64,000 nucleotides of DNA, from the NCBI GenBank assembly GCA_963776225.1, contig CAVZLL010000001.1:868001-932000 (forward strand), given 5' to 3'. The notes beneath the pieces were generated by a model. It was given only the letters and a program-made list of their open reading frames with translations. It had not been told where the DNA came from and searched no databases. The stretch's first letter is position 1; each line of letters begins with the position of its first letter. The DNA is from Bog-756 sp963776225. GTDB taxonomy: Bacteria; Actinomycetota; Acidimicrobiia; Acidimicrobiales; RAAP-2. Made by a program: the position numbers and the translations under genes. Below, piece after piece: positions 43,923 through 53,532 of this stretch.

Positions 43923-44972
43923 TCAGTAGTCCCGGGCCAGGTCGACCACGTTGACGAGATCCTGACCGGCGACGTACCGGGCAAGATTGTCATAGAAGAG
44001 CTCAGCGACGCGCTCCATATATCGGTCGGCGGACGCTGAACTGTGTGGTGAGATCGAGAGGTTCGGGGTGTCCCAGAGCGGACTGTCGGCGGGGAGCGGT
44101 TCCTGTTTTGCCACGTCGATCGCGGCGGCGCGGAGGTGGCCCGAGCCTAAGGCCTCGATGAGCGCCGACTCGTCCACCAGCGATCCTCGCGCCACGTTTA
44201 CGAAGATCGCACCCCGACGCATCGCCGCGAACGCCGTCGCATCGAAGAGATTCGTGTTCTCGGCCGTTCCGGGTGCGCACACGACGACGATATGAGCCGA
44301 CCCGAGCGCGTCCATGAGCCGGTCCGGTCCGATCACCTCGTCGGCCTCCGACGAGGACATATCGGGTGTCCACGAACGCCGCACCCCTACCACCCGGACG
44401 TCGAAGGCCTTCAATCGTCGTGCCACCTCCTTGCCGATTGCGCCCAATCCGACCACAAGTGCCTGTCGGCCGGCCACCACCGCCCCGAGCTTCTGACTCC
44501 AGACGTGGTCGCGTTGTTGTTCGCTGTGCTCATCGAGGCGTTTGTACACGGCGAGGATCCGTGCCAGGACCCACTCGGCGATCGGGACAGCGCCGATCCC
44601 GGCCGCGTTCGTGAGGACGATCGAGCTTCCCGGTATCCCGCAGGGTACGAACTGTCCGACGCCTGAACCGGCAGTTTGAATCCATCGCAAGCGGGGTGCG
44701 TACGCAGGTAGATCGAGCGGAGCGTCGAGGGTGATCATCACGTCGGCCCGAGCGAGTGCGTCCCGAAGGGGTTCGCCCATGGGTGGCTCCCCAGTTGCGA
44801 GATCACTTGCATTCGGTGTCTCTGACCGGCGGGTCCGCTGATCGTGCCCGAGGTCGTACGGCGCGGCGACCACCTCCGCACGAGGAGCGATACCCCGGAT
44901 CCGCGCCGGGTCGATGACCGACCTCAGCGGGTCGTACGCAACATGGATGATCAGTCGTTCTGGTTCGGTCAT
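43923..44972 (-). CDS. D-isomer-specific 2-hydroxyacid dehydrogenase
   Basis: About 349 residues from ATG 44972 (an in-frame GTG at 44993 is possible; no ribosome site at either). The NAD(P)-binding motif is VVGLGAIGKEVARRL; catalytic residues are the Arg in NVARGSLVDE, the Glu in AKQEPLPADSPLWD and the His in SISPHSS. This arrangement fits the GyaR/SerA-like group that reduces 2-ketoacids. It is followed by the hotdog-like gene and preceded by the Rieske oxygenase gene on the same strand, so they may form one transcript. Substrate unknown. Confidence 0.87.
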   Translation of the reverse strand: MTEPERLIIHVAYDPLRSVIDPARIRGIAPRAEVVAAPYDLGHDQRTRRSETPNASDLATGEPPMGEPLRDALARADVMITLDAPLDLPAYAPRLRWIQTAGSGVGQFVPCGIPGSSIVLTNAAGIGAVPIAEWVLARILAVYKRLDEHSEQQRDHVWSQKLGAVVAGRQALVVGLGAIGKEVARRLKAFDVRVVGVRRSWTPDMSSSEADEVIGPDRLMDALGSAHIVVVCAPGTAENTNLFDATAFAAMRRGAIFVNVARGSLVDESALIEALGSGHLRAAAIDVAKQEPLPADSPLWDTPNLSISPHSSASADRYMERVAELFYDNLARYVAGQDLVNVVDLARDY

Positions 44973-45066
44973 CTTGGTGTGTATGCGTTCCACACGACGA
45001 CGTCCTCAACCGGTTTGCGCCGGGAAACACTGGAGCTCCTCGGATCCCCGTGCCTGCCCGGACTCC

Positions 45067-46389
45067 TCATGTCGAGAGGTACCGGTCGAGCACGCGGTGA
45101 TGGTGGATCAGGTTGGCCTCCTGCACCGGATTCAGCATCGCCCCCCGGTACCCCTTGGACGTCATACCCCTGGTCACCTTGACAAGGTTCCCGAAGTCCT
45201 GGTTGTTGATGAGGCCCCAGTCCTTCGTGGTCCAGTCCTCGTAGAACTTGCGTTCGACGGGTTTTGGGTCGGCGCCCGTCGGCACCCATTCGAGCGCCCA
45301 GTAGTCCAGGAGCGTGCTGTCGGGATCGAGGCCGTTGGGCCTGGCGCGGTACAGCGTGGCGTTGCCATGGGTGATCGGCCCGAGGAAGTTCGGGAAGAGG
45401 TGGATGGTCCCCGAGCCGCGGAGGTCCTTGTCCGTCAGGCCCTCGACGTCGATCCCGCCTCGGCGCATCGCGTTGCGCCTGAGCTCGTCGAAGACCTTTC
45501 CGACCGACTTCCCCGGAGGTGGCCCGTTCTTCTTGAGGTCCTCGAGGACGGCTTGGTCCTCACGTGGGAAGAGGCCGGCGATGGCATCGACGCGCTCGGC
45601 GAGCACCTCCGCCGGATCGACGTCCTCCTTCCGGAGGCCGAGACGCGGGCTCGGCCCGGCTTCGCGCTGGCGATCTTCGGGCACGTAGTAGCAGCTGTGC
45701 TGGCCCAGCTGCTCGTAGGTGAAGATGGTGTCGTTGAACCAGGAGAGCATCTGGGGATGCAGGGTCTGTGGGTGGTAGCCCTCGTTGAAGGCGTCGACCG
45801 CGGTCTTCCAGTTGCACTCGAAGACGATCGTCCGGTACGAGCGGAAGCGCAGGTTGTGGAACCGGTAGGTGGCGAACAGCTCAGGGATGGTGCCGAGGAA
45901 CGAGTCGAAGGGCTCGCAGTTCGGGTCCATGTTCACGAAGACGAACCCGCCCCAGCGGCCGACCTGCACCTCGCCGAGGCAGACGAGATCGTCGGTCATG
46001 GCTTCCGGGAACTCGTGGCGGTCCACCACTTCCGCGATCTCGCCTTCGAGGCTCCAGCGCCACCCGTGGTACGGACACCGAATCTGGGGGGCGGCGAAGC
46101 TGCCCGTACCCGACACGAGCCGGGTTCCGCGATGCGGGCAGGCATTGAAGAAGGCTCTGACGTCTTCGTGGTCGCTGCGGACGACCAGAATCGACTGGTC
46201 GCCGATGGTGTACTCGAGAAAGTCGCCGGAATCGGGGATCTCCTCTTCTGGGCAAGCCACCTGCCAGACGCGGGGCCACAGGCGCTCCATCTCGAGGTCG
46301 AAGAACTCCTGAGACGTGTACCGAGCACCCGGGACGACCACCATGCCGCCGGCCTGCCGCAATGCGTGTAGGTCGTCGGTGATGGTCAT
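45067..46389 (-). CDS. Rieske aromatic ring-hydroxylating oxygenase, alpha subunit type
   Basis: A 440-residue oxygenase. The Rieske [2Fe-2S] cluster is bound by CPHRGTR (C84, H86) and CPYHGW (C105, H108). The mononuclear iron site follows in NWKTAVDAFNEGYHPQTLHPQ, with the bridging acidic residue and the two His. ATG 46389 is preceded by AGGAG; the frame upstream has no similarity. No beta subunit, ferredoxin or reductase gene is nearby, so partners must be encoded elsewhere or it is a single-component type. It is divergent from the CoA-transferase gene across 88 bases. Confidence 0.9.
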   Translation of the reverse strand: MTITDDLHALRQAGGMVVVPGARYTSQEFFDLEMERLWPRVWQVACPEEEIPDSGDFLEYTIGDQSILVVRSDHEDVRAFFNACPHRGTRLVSGTGSFAAPQIRCPYHGWRWSLEGEIAEVVDRHEFPEAMTDDLVCLGEVQVGRWGGFVFVNMDPNCEPFDSFLGTIPELFATYRFHNLRFRSYRTIVFECNWKTAVDAFNEGYHPQTLHPQMLSWFNDTIFTYEQLGQHSCYYVPEDRQREAGPSPRLGLRKEDVDPAEVLAERVDAIAGLFPREDQAVLEDLKKNGPPPGKSVGKVFDELRRNAMRRGGIDVEGLTDKDLRGSGTIHLFPNFLGPITHGNATLYRARPNGLDPDSTLLDYWALEWVPTGADPKPVERKFYEDWTTKDWGLINNQDFGNLVKVTRGMTSKGYRGAMLNPVQEANLIHHHRVLDRYLST

Positions 46390-46477
46390 CAGCTCCTGTC
46401 CGTCTGGGATCGCGGGCCTGCTCCGACGCCTGTCCTGGCCCCGAGCCGGCGGCCCGAGAACAGAATAATCTGGGCGG

Positions 46478-48880
46478 GTGACCCGGGGTCCGCTGAACTC
46501 GCTTGCTCGAGTGCGGGTGGTCGACCTCTCCGATGATCTTGCCGGGTCGTACTGCACGAAGCTCCTCGCCGATGCCGGCGCCGACGTTCTGAAGGTGGAG
46601 CCGCCTTCGGGTCATCCGCTGCGGATCTGGTCCCGATCCGGGTCGCTGGGTCGAGACGGCGACCCCGACGGCGTTCTGTTCCGTTTTCTCGCCGCCGGGC
46701 AGCGCAGCGTCACTGCCGACTTGGACGACTCCGCCGACCACGGCCGGGTGCTCGAGCTGCTGGCAGCGAGCGACATCGTGGTCAGCAGCGCACGAGCCGA
46801 CCAATTGGACGCCCGAGGTCTTCGCTTCGCGGAGGTCCATGCGGTGAACCCCCAACTCACCATGGTGTCTCTCACGCCCTTCGGACTCGAGGGCCCGCGC
46901 AGCGGACAGCCGGCGAACGACTTCCTGCTCCAAGCCCTTTCCGGTTCGTTGCACAACCACGGGTCCCGCCGCCGCGATCCGCTGGTGGTCGGCGGCGGCC
47001 TCGGCGAATGGATCGCCGGGGCCTACGGTGCCGCGGGCGCCCTCGCGGCACTGGCCCGCCTCCGTCGGACCGGGGGCGGCGAGCTGGTCGATGTGTCGAC
47101 GCTCGAGGCGCTCGCGGTGACGCTCGTGTGCTACCCATCGGTCTCCGCCTCGGTTCCAGGGGGCGTCCGCCGCCGGGCGACGGTCGAAATGGTTCCGGGT
47201 ATCGAACCCTGCAAGGACGGGTTTGTCGGGCTGACCACCCTCACTGCTCAGCAGTGGCACGACCTCCTGGCGATGATCGACCACCCTGAACTCATCGACA
47301 ATGCCGAGCTCGACAGCGCGCGTGCACGCGTCGCCCACGAGGCGGAGTTGCGTCCGGTCATCCACGGCTGGACCGAGCAGCACCAGGTCGCCGAGATCGT
47401 CGAACGGGCAGCCGCATTCCGCGTTCCTGCGGCACCCGTCCTCAATGGCGAAACCCTGCCCCATTTCGAGCCGCTCGCTGCGGCCGGGCTCTTCACCAGC
47501 AATCCCCGCGGCGGGTTCTCGCACCCTCGTCCGCCCTTCCTCAGCACGGCGACCGAGGCTCGCCCGGTGCCTCCCGCTCCGAACGTGGGTGAGCACACAG
47601 CAATGCCGTTCCGGTCCGGTCGTACCGGGCCACCGGCAGATCGGTCCGGCGAGCACGGATGCCCTCCGCTCGAGGGCGTCAGAGTCCTGGATGTCACCGC
47701 CTTCTGGGCCGGTCCGTCCGCAACCCAGTACCTCGGAGCCCTCGGCGCAGACGTGATCAAGGTCGAGTCCATCCAACGCCCCGACCCGATGCGATTCAAT
47801 GTCGGCGTCTCGCCAAAGACCGAACGCTGGTGGGAGCAGGGATACCTGTTCCTCTCGGCCAACCTGAACAAGCGCGGCATCACGCTCAACCTCGGCGACG
47901 GCCGGGCCCGCGAGCTCTTCCTTCGGCTGGCCGCGTTGTCAGACGTCGTCGTCGAGAACTTCACGCCCCGGGTCATGACGAATTTCAAGCTCACGTATGA
48001 CGACATCCGGGAGGTTCGGCCGGACGTCGTGATGGTCAGCATGCCCGGGTGGGGTATGGAGGGTCCGTGGCGCGACCGCCCGGGTTTCGCGACGACCATG
48101 GAACAGGCCTCCGGCATGGCCTTCGTCACCGGCTACGACGACGGCCCCCCGATGGCGCCCGGATTGTGCGACCCACTCGCCGGCGTCCACGGGGCATTCG
48201 CCGTCCTCGCTGCATTGGAGGAGCGCCGTGACAGGGGCCTCGGCCAGCACATCGAGGTGCCGATGATCGACCTTGCCGTGAACGTCTCCGCCGAGCAGAT
48301 CCTCGAGTTCGAGGCCTATGGCGAGCTGATGACCCGGACGGGGAACCGCTGCCCGCAGGCCGCGCCCCAGGGCGTCTACGCGTGCGCCGGGGCCGACGAG
48401 TGGCTCGCACTGTCGGTCACGACCGAGGAGCAGTGGACGGCATTGTGCGAGGCCATCGGCGTCCATACCTGGGCCACCGATTCGGACCTTGCGACCATCG
48501 ATCAGCGGCTCGCGGCGCACGATCGGATCGACGAGGAGATCGGAGGCTGGTGCGCGCAACGGGCGCTCGCTGCCGCCCTCGACGCTCTCGGGGCCGCCGG
48601 GGCTCAACCGGTCGTCCCTGCGTATGCCATCGACGAGGACCAGCAGATGCAGGCCCGCGGCTTCTGGGAACCGGTCACTCATCCCGTCGTCGGCGAGCAC
48701 CGCTATCCCGGATGGCCCATGCACCTCTCGGGCAGTCCGGGAGGCTGGTACCGATCTCCGGCGCCGCTCCTCGGGCAGCACAACGAGGAGGTGCTCAACG
48801 GCTTGCTCGGCCTCGGGGCCGACGAGATCGCCGATCTGCGACAGGCGGGCGTGATCGGTGACCGCCCGCTCGGCCTCTGA
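46478..48880 (+). CDS. Double-length class III CoA-transferase (CaiB/BaiF family)
   Basis: An 800-residue protein made of two CaiB/BaiF modules (about 8-375 and 398-795). Both begin alike: VRVVDLSDDLAGSYCTKLLADAGADVLKVE and VRVLDVTAFWAGPSATQYLGALGADVIKVE. The second keeps the catalytic Asp (GLCDPLAGVHGAFAVLAAL); the aligned position in the first is Glu (GLGEWIAGAYGAAGALAAL). Class III enzymes form interlocked dimers, so the fusion could make a built-in heterodimer with one active site. GTG 46478 lies six bases after a TAATCT box, suggesting a leaderless message. Moves CoA between carboxylic acids; probably activates the Rieske pathway's acid. Confidence 0.88.
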   Translation: MTRGPLNSLARVRVVDLSDDLAGSYCTKLLADAGADVLKVEPPSGHPLRIWSRSGSLGRDGDPDGVLFRFLAAGQRSVTADLDDSADHGRVLELLAASDIVVSSARADQLDARGLRFAEVHAVNPQLTMVSLTPFGLEGPRSGQPANDFLLQALSGSLHNHGSRRRDPLVVGGGLGEWIAGAYGAAGALAALARLRRTGGGELVDVSTLEALAVTLVCYPSVSASVPGGVRRRATVEMVPGIEPCKDGFVGLTTLTAQQWHDLLAMIDHPELIDNAELDSARARVAHEAELRPVIHGWTEQHQVAEIVERAAAFRVPAAPVLNGETLPHFEPLAAAGLFTSNPRGGFSHPRPPFLSTATEARPVPPAPNVGEHTAMPFRSGRTGPPADRSGEHGCPPLEGVRVLDVTAFWAGPSATQYLGALGADVIKVESIQRPDPMRFNVGVSPKTERWWEQGYLFLSANLNKRGITLNLGDGRARELFLRLAALSDVVVENFTPRVMTNFKLTYDDIREVRPDVVMVSMPGWGMEGPWRDRPGFATTMEQASGMAFVTGYDDGPPMAPGLCDPLAGVHGAFAVLAALEERRDRGLGQHIEVPMIDLAVNVSAEQILEFEAYGELMTRTGNRCPQAAPQGVYACAGADEWLALSVTTEEQWTALCEAIGVHTWATDSDLATIDQRLAAHDRIDEEIGGWCAQRALAAALDALGAAGAQPVVPAYAIDEDQQMQARGFWEPVTHPVVGEHRYPGWPMHLSGSPGGWYRSPAPLLGQHNEEVLNGLLGLGADEIADLRQAGVIGDRPLGL

Positions 48881-48909
48881 CCGTCATCACACAGAGAAAG
48901 GTGCGGAAC

Positions 48910-49737
48910 ATGAGCACGATCACCACCAACGACGGCGTCGAGATCTTCTACAAGGACTGGGGGTCGGGCCAGCCGATCGTGTTCAGTCACGGTTGGCCAC
49001 TCTCGGCTGACGACTGGGATGCCCAGATGCTGTTCTTCCTGAGCCAGGGGTACCGGGTCGTTGCCCATGACAGGCGTGGACACGGCCGCTCATCTCAGAT
49101 CGGTGAAGGTCACGACATGGATCACTACGCCGATGACCTGGCGGCTCTGACCGCGCATCTCGATCTTCACGATGCCGTGCACATCGGCCACTCGACCGGC
49201 GGCGGCGAGGTTGCTCGATACATCGCCCGCCACGGCGAGAGCCGAGTCGCCAAAGCGGTGCTCATCAGTTCGGTACCGCCGTTCATGTTGCAGACCGACG
49301 CGAACCCCGGCGGTCTGCCAAAGAGCGTGTTCGACGATCTGCAGGCCCAACTGGCTGCCAACCGGTCAGTGTTCTACCGGGCCCTGCCGTCCGGACCGTT
49401 CTACGGCTTCAACCGGCCCGGTGTCGAGCCCTCGGAAGCGATCATCGAGAATTGGTGGCGGCAGGGAATGATGGGGGGAGCGAAGGCACACTACGACGGC
49501 ATCGTCGCCTTCTCACAGACCGATTTCACGGGGGACCTCAAGAAGATCACCGTGCCGGTGCTGGTGATGCACGGGGATGACGACCAGATCGTGCCCTATG
49601 CCGACTCCGGCCCGCTGTCGGCGAAGCTCCTGCAAAACGGGACACTGAAGACGTACCCGGGATACCCACACGGAATGCCGACCACCCAGGCCGGGACGAT
49701 CAACGCCGATCTGCTGGATTTCATCCAATCGAGGTGA
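48910..49737 (+). CDS. Alpha/beta hydrolase, perhydrolase/non-heme chloroperoxidase-like
   Basis: A 275-residue hydrolase with the catalytic triad Ser in IGHSTGGGEVARY, Asp in MHGDDDQIVPY and His in YPGYPHGMP, all matching arylesterases able to form peracids. VFSHGWPLSADDWDAQM and VVAHDRRGHGRSS are also typical. ATG 48910 with AAAGGTG upstream; an in-frame GTG at 48901 is less likely. Cytoplasmic. It follows the CoA-transferase by 29 bases. Confidence 0.92.
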   Translation: MSTITTNDGVEIFYKDWGSGQPIVFSHGWPLSADDWDAQMLFFLSQGYRVVAHDRRGHGRSSQIGEGHDMDHYADDLAALTAHLDLHDAVHIGHSTGGGEVARYIARHGESRVAKAVLISSVPPFMLQTDANPGGLPKSVFDDLQAQLAANRSVFYRALPSGPFYGFNRPGVEPSEAIIENWWRQGMMGGAKAHYDGIVAFSQTDFTGDLKKITVPVLVMHGDDDQIVPYADSGPLSAKLLQNGTLKTYPGYPHGMPTTQAGTINADLLDFIQSR

Positions 49738-49989
49738 ACGCCCAGGCGAGCAGGCCCTCCCCGGGGTCGTGAATGAGGGACACCTGGACGGCACGACGGC
49801 AATGGTCTGTCTCGATCCAAGGGGTGGGCGGCCCGTCACCAGCGGTCTCACCAGGGAGAACTCACCGGGGAGGATCATCCGTTGCTGCCCGCTTCGGATC
49901 ATGGGCCAGGTCTGGCATCAGTGCCGCCATCGGGCGCACACTGAAGAAGTCGAGATTGCTGAGACAAGACCGAGAAACGGGAGGCCGAG

Positions 49990-50451
49990 ATGACGGACGT
50001 CTACCAGAAGGACCCTGAGGTGATCGCCGAGCTCGACGATCGCCAGTACGCCGTGACCCAGGAAGGGGCTACCGAGCCGGCCTTCGACAACGAGTTCTGG
50101 GACAAGAAGGAGGCGGGCATCTATGTCGACATCGTCTCAGGAGAGCCCCTGTTCGCCTCCACCAAGAAGTTCGACAGCGGCTGCGGCTGGCCCAGCTTCA
50201 CCGTCCCCCTCGAGCCGGCCAACGTGGTGGGGAAGGCGGACACGAGCCACGGTATGCTGCGCACCGAAGTCCGCTCGAACCACGGCGACAGCCATCTCGG
50301 CCACGTCTTCGACGACGGGCCACCCGAAGAGGGAGGCCTGCGCTATTGCATCAACTCGGCGGCCTTGCGCTTCGTGCCCTATGAGGAGCTCGAGGCCGAG
50401 GGGTATGGGCAGTACAAGGAGCTCTTCGACGAACCCAGAACCCAGAGATGA
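49990..50451 (+). CDS. msrB: Peptide methionine-R-sulfoxide reductase MsrB
   Basis: A 153-residue MsrB with the catalytic Cys in RYCINSAALRF (C120), the resolving-type Cys in SGCGWPSF (C65) and the HGDSHLGHVFDDG signature. The two CxxC zinc motifs of many MsrB proteins are absent (IYVDIVSGEPLF, SNHGDSHLGH), so this is the zinc-free form. Start at ATG 49990. It repairs methionine-R-sulfoxide in proteins with thioredoxin. The catalase start lies 11 bases past its stop, pairing repair with peroxide removal. Confidence 0.94.
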   Translation: MTDVYQKDPEVIAELDDRQYAVTQEGATEPAFDNEFWDKKEAGIYVDIVSGEPLFASTKKFDSGCGWPSFTVPLEPANVVGKADTSHGMLRTEVRSNHGDSHLGHVFDDGPPEEGGLRYCINSAALRFVPYEELEAEGYGQYKELFDEPRTQR

Positions 50452-50462
50452 ATGGAGGAACG

Positions 50463-51935
50463 ATGAACGAACGACAGCCGCGCAGGCCACCGACCACCAC
50501 GGATGCCGGCATCCCGGTCGCCAGCCAGGAGCACTCGCTGACGATCGGACCGGACGGCCCCATTGTCCTCCAGGACTTCTATCTCATCGAGCAGATGGCC
50601 AACTTCAACCGGGAGCGCATCCCCGAGCGCCAGCCCCATGCCAAGGGAGGCGGCGCATTCGGGACCTTCGTGGTCACCGATGACGTGAGTCGGTACACGA
50701 AGGCAGCGGTCTTCCAGTCCGGCACCGAGACGGACGTCATCCTGCGGTTCTCGACGGTCGCCGGTGAGCGCGGCTCACCGGACACCTGGCGCGACCCGCG
50801 GGGATTCGCCATCAGGTTCTACACGAGCGAAGGCAACCTCGACATCGTCGGCAACAACACGCCGGTCTTCTTCATCCGTGACCCCCTCAAGTTCCAGAAC
50901 TTCATCCGCTCGCAGAAGCGCCTGGCAGCCAACAACCTTCGCGACGCCGATATGCAGTGGGACTTCTGGACGCTCTCGCCCGAGTCAGCCCACCAGGTCA
51001 CCTGGCTGATGGGCGACCGCGGCATCCCTCGCAGCTGGCGCCACATGAACGGGTACTCGTCGCACGCCTACATGTGGGTGAACGCCGCCGGCGAGCGCTT
51101 CTGGGTCAAGTACCACTTCAAGACGCATCAAGGAGTGGAGAGCCTGACCCAGGCTGAGGCCGACCGGATCGCCGGTGAGGATGCCGACTACCACCAACGG
51201 GATCTCTACGAGGCGATCGAACGTGGGGAGTTCCCGAGCTGGTCGCTCAAGATGCAGGTCATGCCGTTCGACCAGGCCAAGGCCTACCGTTTCAACCCCT
51301 TCGATCTCACGAAGGTCTGGCCGCACGGCGACTATCCCCTCGTCGATGTCGGGCGCCTCACCCTCGACCGCAACGTCATCGACTACCACACCGAGATGGA
51401 GCAAGCGGCGTTCCAGCCCAACAACACGGTCCCAGGAACCGGACTCTCCCCCGACAAGATGTTGCTCGCCCGCGGGTTCTCCTATGCCGATGCCCATCGC
51501 GCCCGCCTGGGCGTCAACTACCAGCAGATCCCCGTGAACCGCCCCAAAGCAACCGTTCGGGCCTACTCCAAGGACGGCGCCATGCGGGTGGACAATGTGA
51601 CCGACCCGGTGTACTACCCCAACTCCTTCGACGACGCGCCGGCCGCCGACGAGAACACCTATGCGGAGGACGCCACGTGGGCCGCCGACGGCGAGATGAT
51701 GCGTGCCGCCTACACCTTGCATGCGGAGGACGACGACTTCGGTCAGGCCAACACACTGGTCAACGATGTCATGGACGACGGGGCACGGGACCGCCTGGTC
51801 GCGGTCGTCTCGGGGCTCCTGGCGGGTCTGCGCCGCGAAGAGGTGCGACAGCGGGCCTTCGAGTACTGGCGGGCGATCGACAAGGCCACCGGCGACCGGA
51901 TCGAGGCGGCCGCGCTCGAGAAGCGTCGTAGCTGA
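50463..51935 (+). CDS. katA: Heme catalase (small-subunit, KatA-like)
   Basis: A 490-residue monofunctional catalase. Catalytic His is in ERQPHAKGGGAFGTF (H59), the distal Asn in GNNTPVFFIRDP and the proximal Tyr in ARGFSYADAHRARLG. The length and lack of a C-terminal flavodoxin-like domain fit the small-subunit clade. GGAGGAACG places the start at ATG 50463 and not at the ATG overlapping the msrB stop (50448). No perR or furA-type regulator is adjacent. It converges on the amidohydrolase gene, 80 bases away. Confidence 0.95.
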   Translation: MNERQPRRPPTTTDAGIPVASQEHSLTIGPDGPIVLQDFYLIEQMANFNRERIPERQPHAKGGGAFGTFVVTDDVSRYTKAAVFQSGTETDVILRFSTVAGERGSPDTWRDPRGFAIRFYTSEGNLDIVGNNTPVFFIRDPLKFQNFIRSQKRLAANNLRDADMQWDFWTLSPESAHQVTWLMGDRGIPRSWRHMNGYSSHAYMWVNAAGERFWVKYHFKTHQGVESLTQAEADRIAGEDADYHQRDLYEAIERGEFPSWSLKMQVMPFDQAKAYRFNPFDLTKVWPHGDYPLVDVGRLTLDRNVIDYHTEMEQAAFQPNNTVPGTGLSPDKMLLARGFSYADAHRARLGVNYQQIPVNRPKATVRAYSKDGAMRVDNVTDPVYYPNSFDDAPAADENTYAEDATWAADGEMMRAAYTLHAEDDDFGQANTLVNDVMDDGARDRLVAVVSGLLAGLRREEVRQRAFEYWRAIDKATGDRIEAAALEKRRS

Positions 51936-52015
51936 CCCTCAGTCCGGCGGAGATCGGAACCACTTCACGAGCGTCCGGCGACGAACGAGTACGGAGAACG
52001 AGAGATAGACCAGGC

Positions 52016-53197
52016 TCAGCCCAGGCGGTAGAGCTTCTTCCCATTCTCGGCGAGGATCTTGCGGCGCGACTCGGGTCGGAGCGTCGCCATGGCATCGTGC
52101 ACATGCTCGAGCGGCTTGGGCCAGAGCGCGGTCGGGTGGGGAAAGTCGGTTTCGAACATGACATTGTCATCGCCGACCTTGTCGACCAGCTCTTGAAGAT
52201 GCCCGCGGCCAGTCTCGAACCACATGGTGGCGTACCAGTTCGACTTGAAGTACTCCGAAGGAGCCTTGCCGAGCTCGGCCGCCTGTGCGGGAGCGTTTTC
52301 GGGGAGCTCCCAGTCCATCGTCTCGAGGATGAAGGGAACCCAACCGATCCCGCTCTCCACGGAGACCATCTTGAGTTTCGGAAAGCGGTCGAAGATTCCC
52401 GCAAAGATGGTGTTGATCACCACTCGGGCGTTGCCGATGAAGAGCATCGCTCCACCGATGGCGGGCTTGACGAACTCGTCCTGTGACTCCCAGAAGTACT
52501 GGCCGAAGAAGTTCATCGCCGTGAGGCTCGCTCCGATGTGGAAGTGGATCGGCAGCTCGAGATCGGCGCAGACCTCCCACAGAGGGTCCCAGGCCACGTT
52601 TGCCAGGTCCGGGGAGCCGAGGTCCTGGGGATCTGAGGTCATGTTGATCCCCCGGAGTCCCATGTCGGCGATCCGCTGCGCTTCGCGCACGCATCCCTCG
52701 ATATCCCAGGCGGGCAGAATCGGCATCGGCAAGAGCCGGTTCTTGGTGCGGTTCTGTATCTCGGCCCTGGAGTCGTTGAAGATCTCTACGCACAGACGGC
52801 GCAGCACGGGATCCTTCACATCTGCGAGTGCATGACCTCCCAATCCAAGAGCGTTGGGGTAGGTGACCTGGTGTTCGATTCCCATGTCATCGAGAACCTC
52901 GAGACGGGCGTCGATGTCCCACGCTGCCACATGGGACCGCTCGAAATCCCACTCGAGCATCGATTCCTGGAATGGATGCTTCACGCCGGCCCTGTCGATG
53001 GTGCTGCCGCCGCCGGCCTTTCCGAGAGCGGTTCCGTCAATGACCCATGTCCGCTCTCCCTCGACCTGCTCGACGTGAAGGATCTCGCTCTTGTAGGCAG
53101 CGGGCGCCCTCTTCGTCCAGAGATCGTCGACATCGGTGAGGTGGGAGTCAGCGTCGACAACGGCAAGGTGCTCAGGCACGACCGAGGTGGGACTCAT
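52016..53197 (-). CDS. Amidohydrolase-2 family protein (third member)
   Basis: A 393-residue amidohydrolase-2 protein only distantly related to the pair at 2-7.7 kb. VVDADSHLTDVDDLW, DIDARLEVLDDMGIEHQV, IHFHIGAS, VSVESGIGWVPFILETMDW and FETDFPHPTALWPK carry the metal-binding and catalytic positions. ATG 53197 is nine bases after GGAGG (53207-53211); the alternative ATG at 53206 touches that site and is unlikely. WELPENAP and the length recall members that act on aromatic or ring-cleavage acids. Substrate unknown. Confidence 0.86.
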   Translation of the reverse strand: MSPTSVVPEHLAVVDADSHLTDVDDLWTKRAPAAYKSEILHVEQVEGERTWVIDGTALGKAGGGSTIDRAGVKHPFQESMLEWDFERSHVAAWDIDARLEVLDDMGIEHQVTYPNALGLGGHALADVKDPVLRRLCVEIFNDSRAEIQNRTKNRLLPMPILPAWDIEGCVREAQRIADMGLRGINMTSDPQDLGSPDLANVAWDPLWEVCADLELPIHFHIGASLTAMNFFGQYFWESQDEFVKPAIGGAMLFIGNARVVINTIFAGIFDRFPKLKMVSVESGIGWVPFILETMDWELPENAPAQAAELGKAPSEYFKSNWYATMWFETGRGHLQELVDKVGDDNVMFETDFPHPTALWPKPLEHVHDAMATLRPESRRKILAENGKKLYRLG

Positions 53198-53211
53198 GCG
53201 GTTCATCCTCC

Positions 53212-53532
53212 AGCTTCAAGACCAAGGGACAGATGCCCTCTCCTGAGGTTAGTGCTGGCGCAGACAGCGGACCCCGCCGGCGCTGGAACGCCCGCGGCAG
53301 CCCGACCCGACCTCCTCCACGTCGGCGGCAGGGTGGCTGCAGGAAGCGACTGGCCGGCGCCGCAGGGCACCGCTGCCGCTATCACCGGTTTTGACCTGGG
53401 ATTATGTGGCGTGAACGTCCGGGGATCCCACCCGTTGCCCGGGCAGGAGCGGAGGCCGAGCCATCGAGCCCGGCAAGGTTCGGGACCGACTTCTCGGGTG
53501 CCCGCGAGCGGTGTCCAGGTGTCATGACCGGA
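53212..53532. other. Intergenic region upstream of the third amidohydrolase
   Basis: About 320 bases that hold no gene I can support on either strand. It should contain the leftward promoter of the amidohydrolase gene, but no convincing -10/-35 pair was picked out. The reading frames crossing it have no family similarity. Confidence 0.4.
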
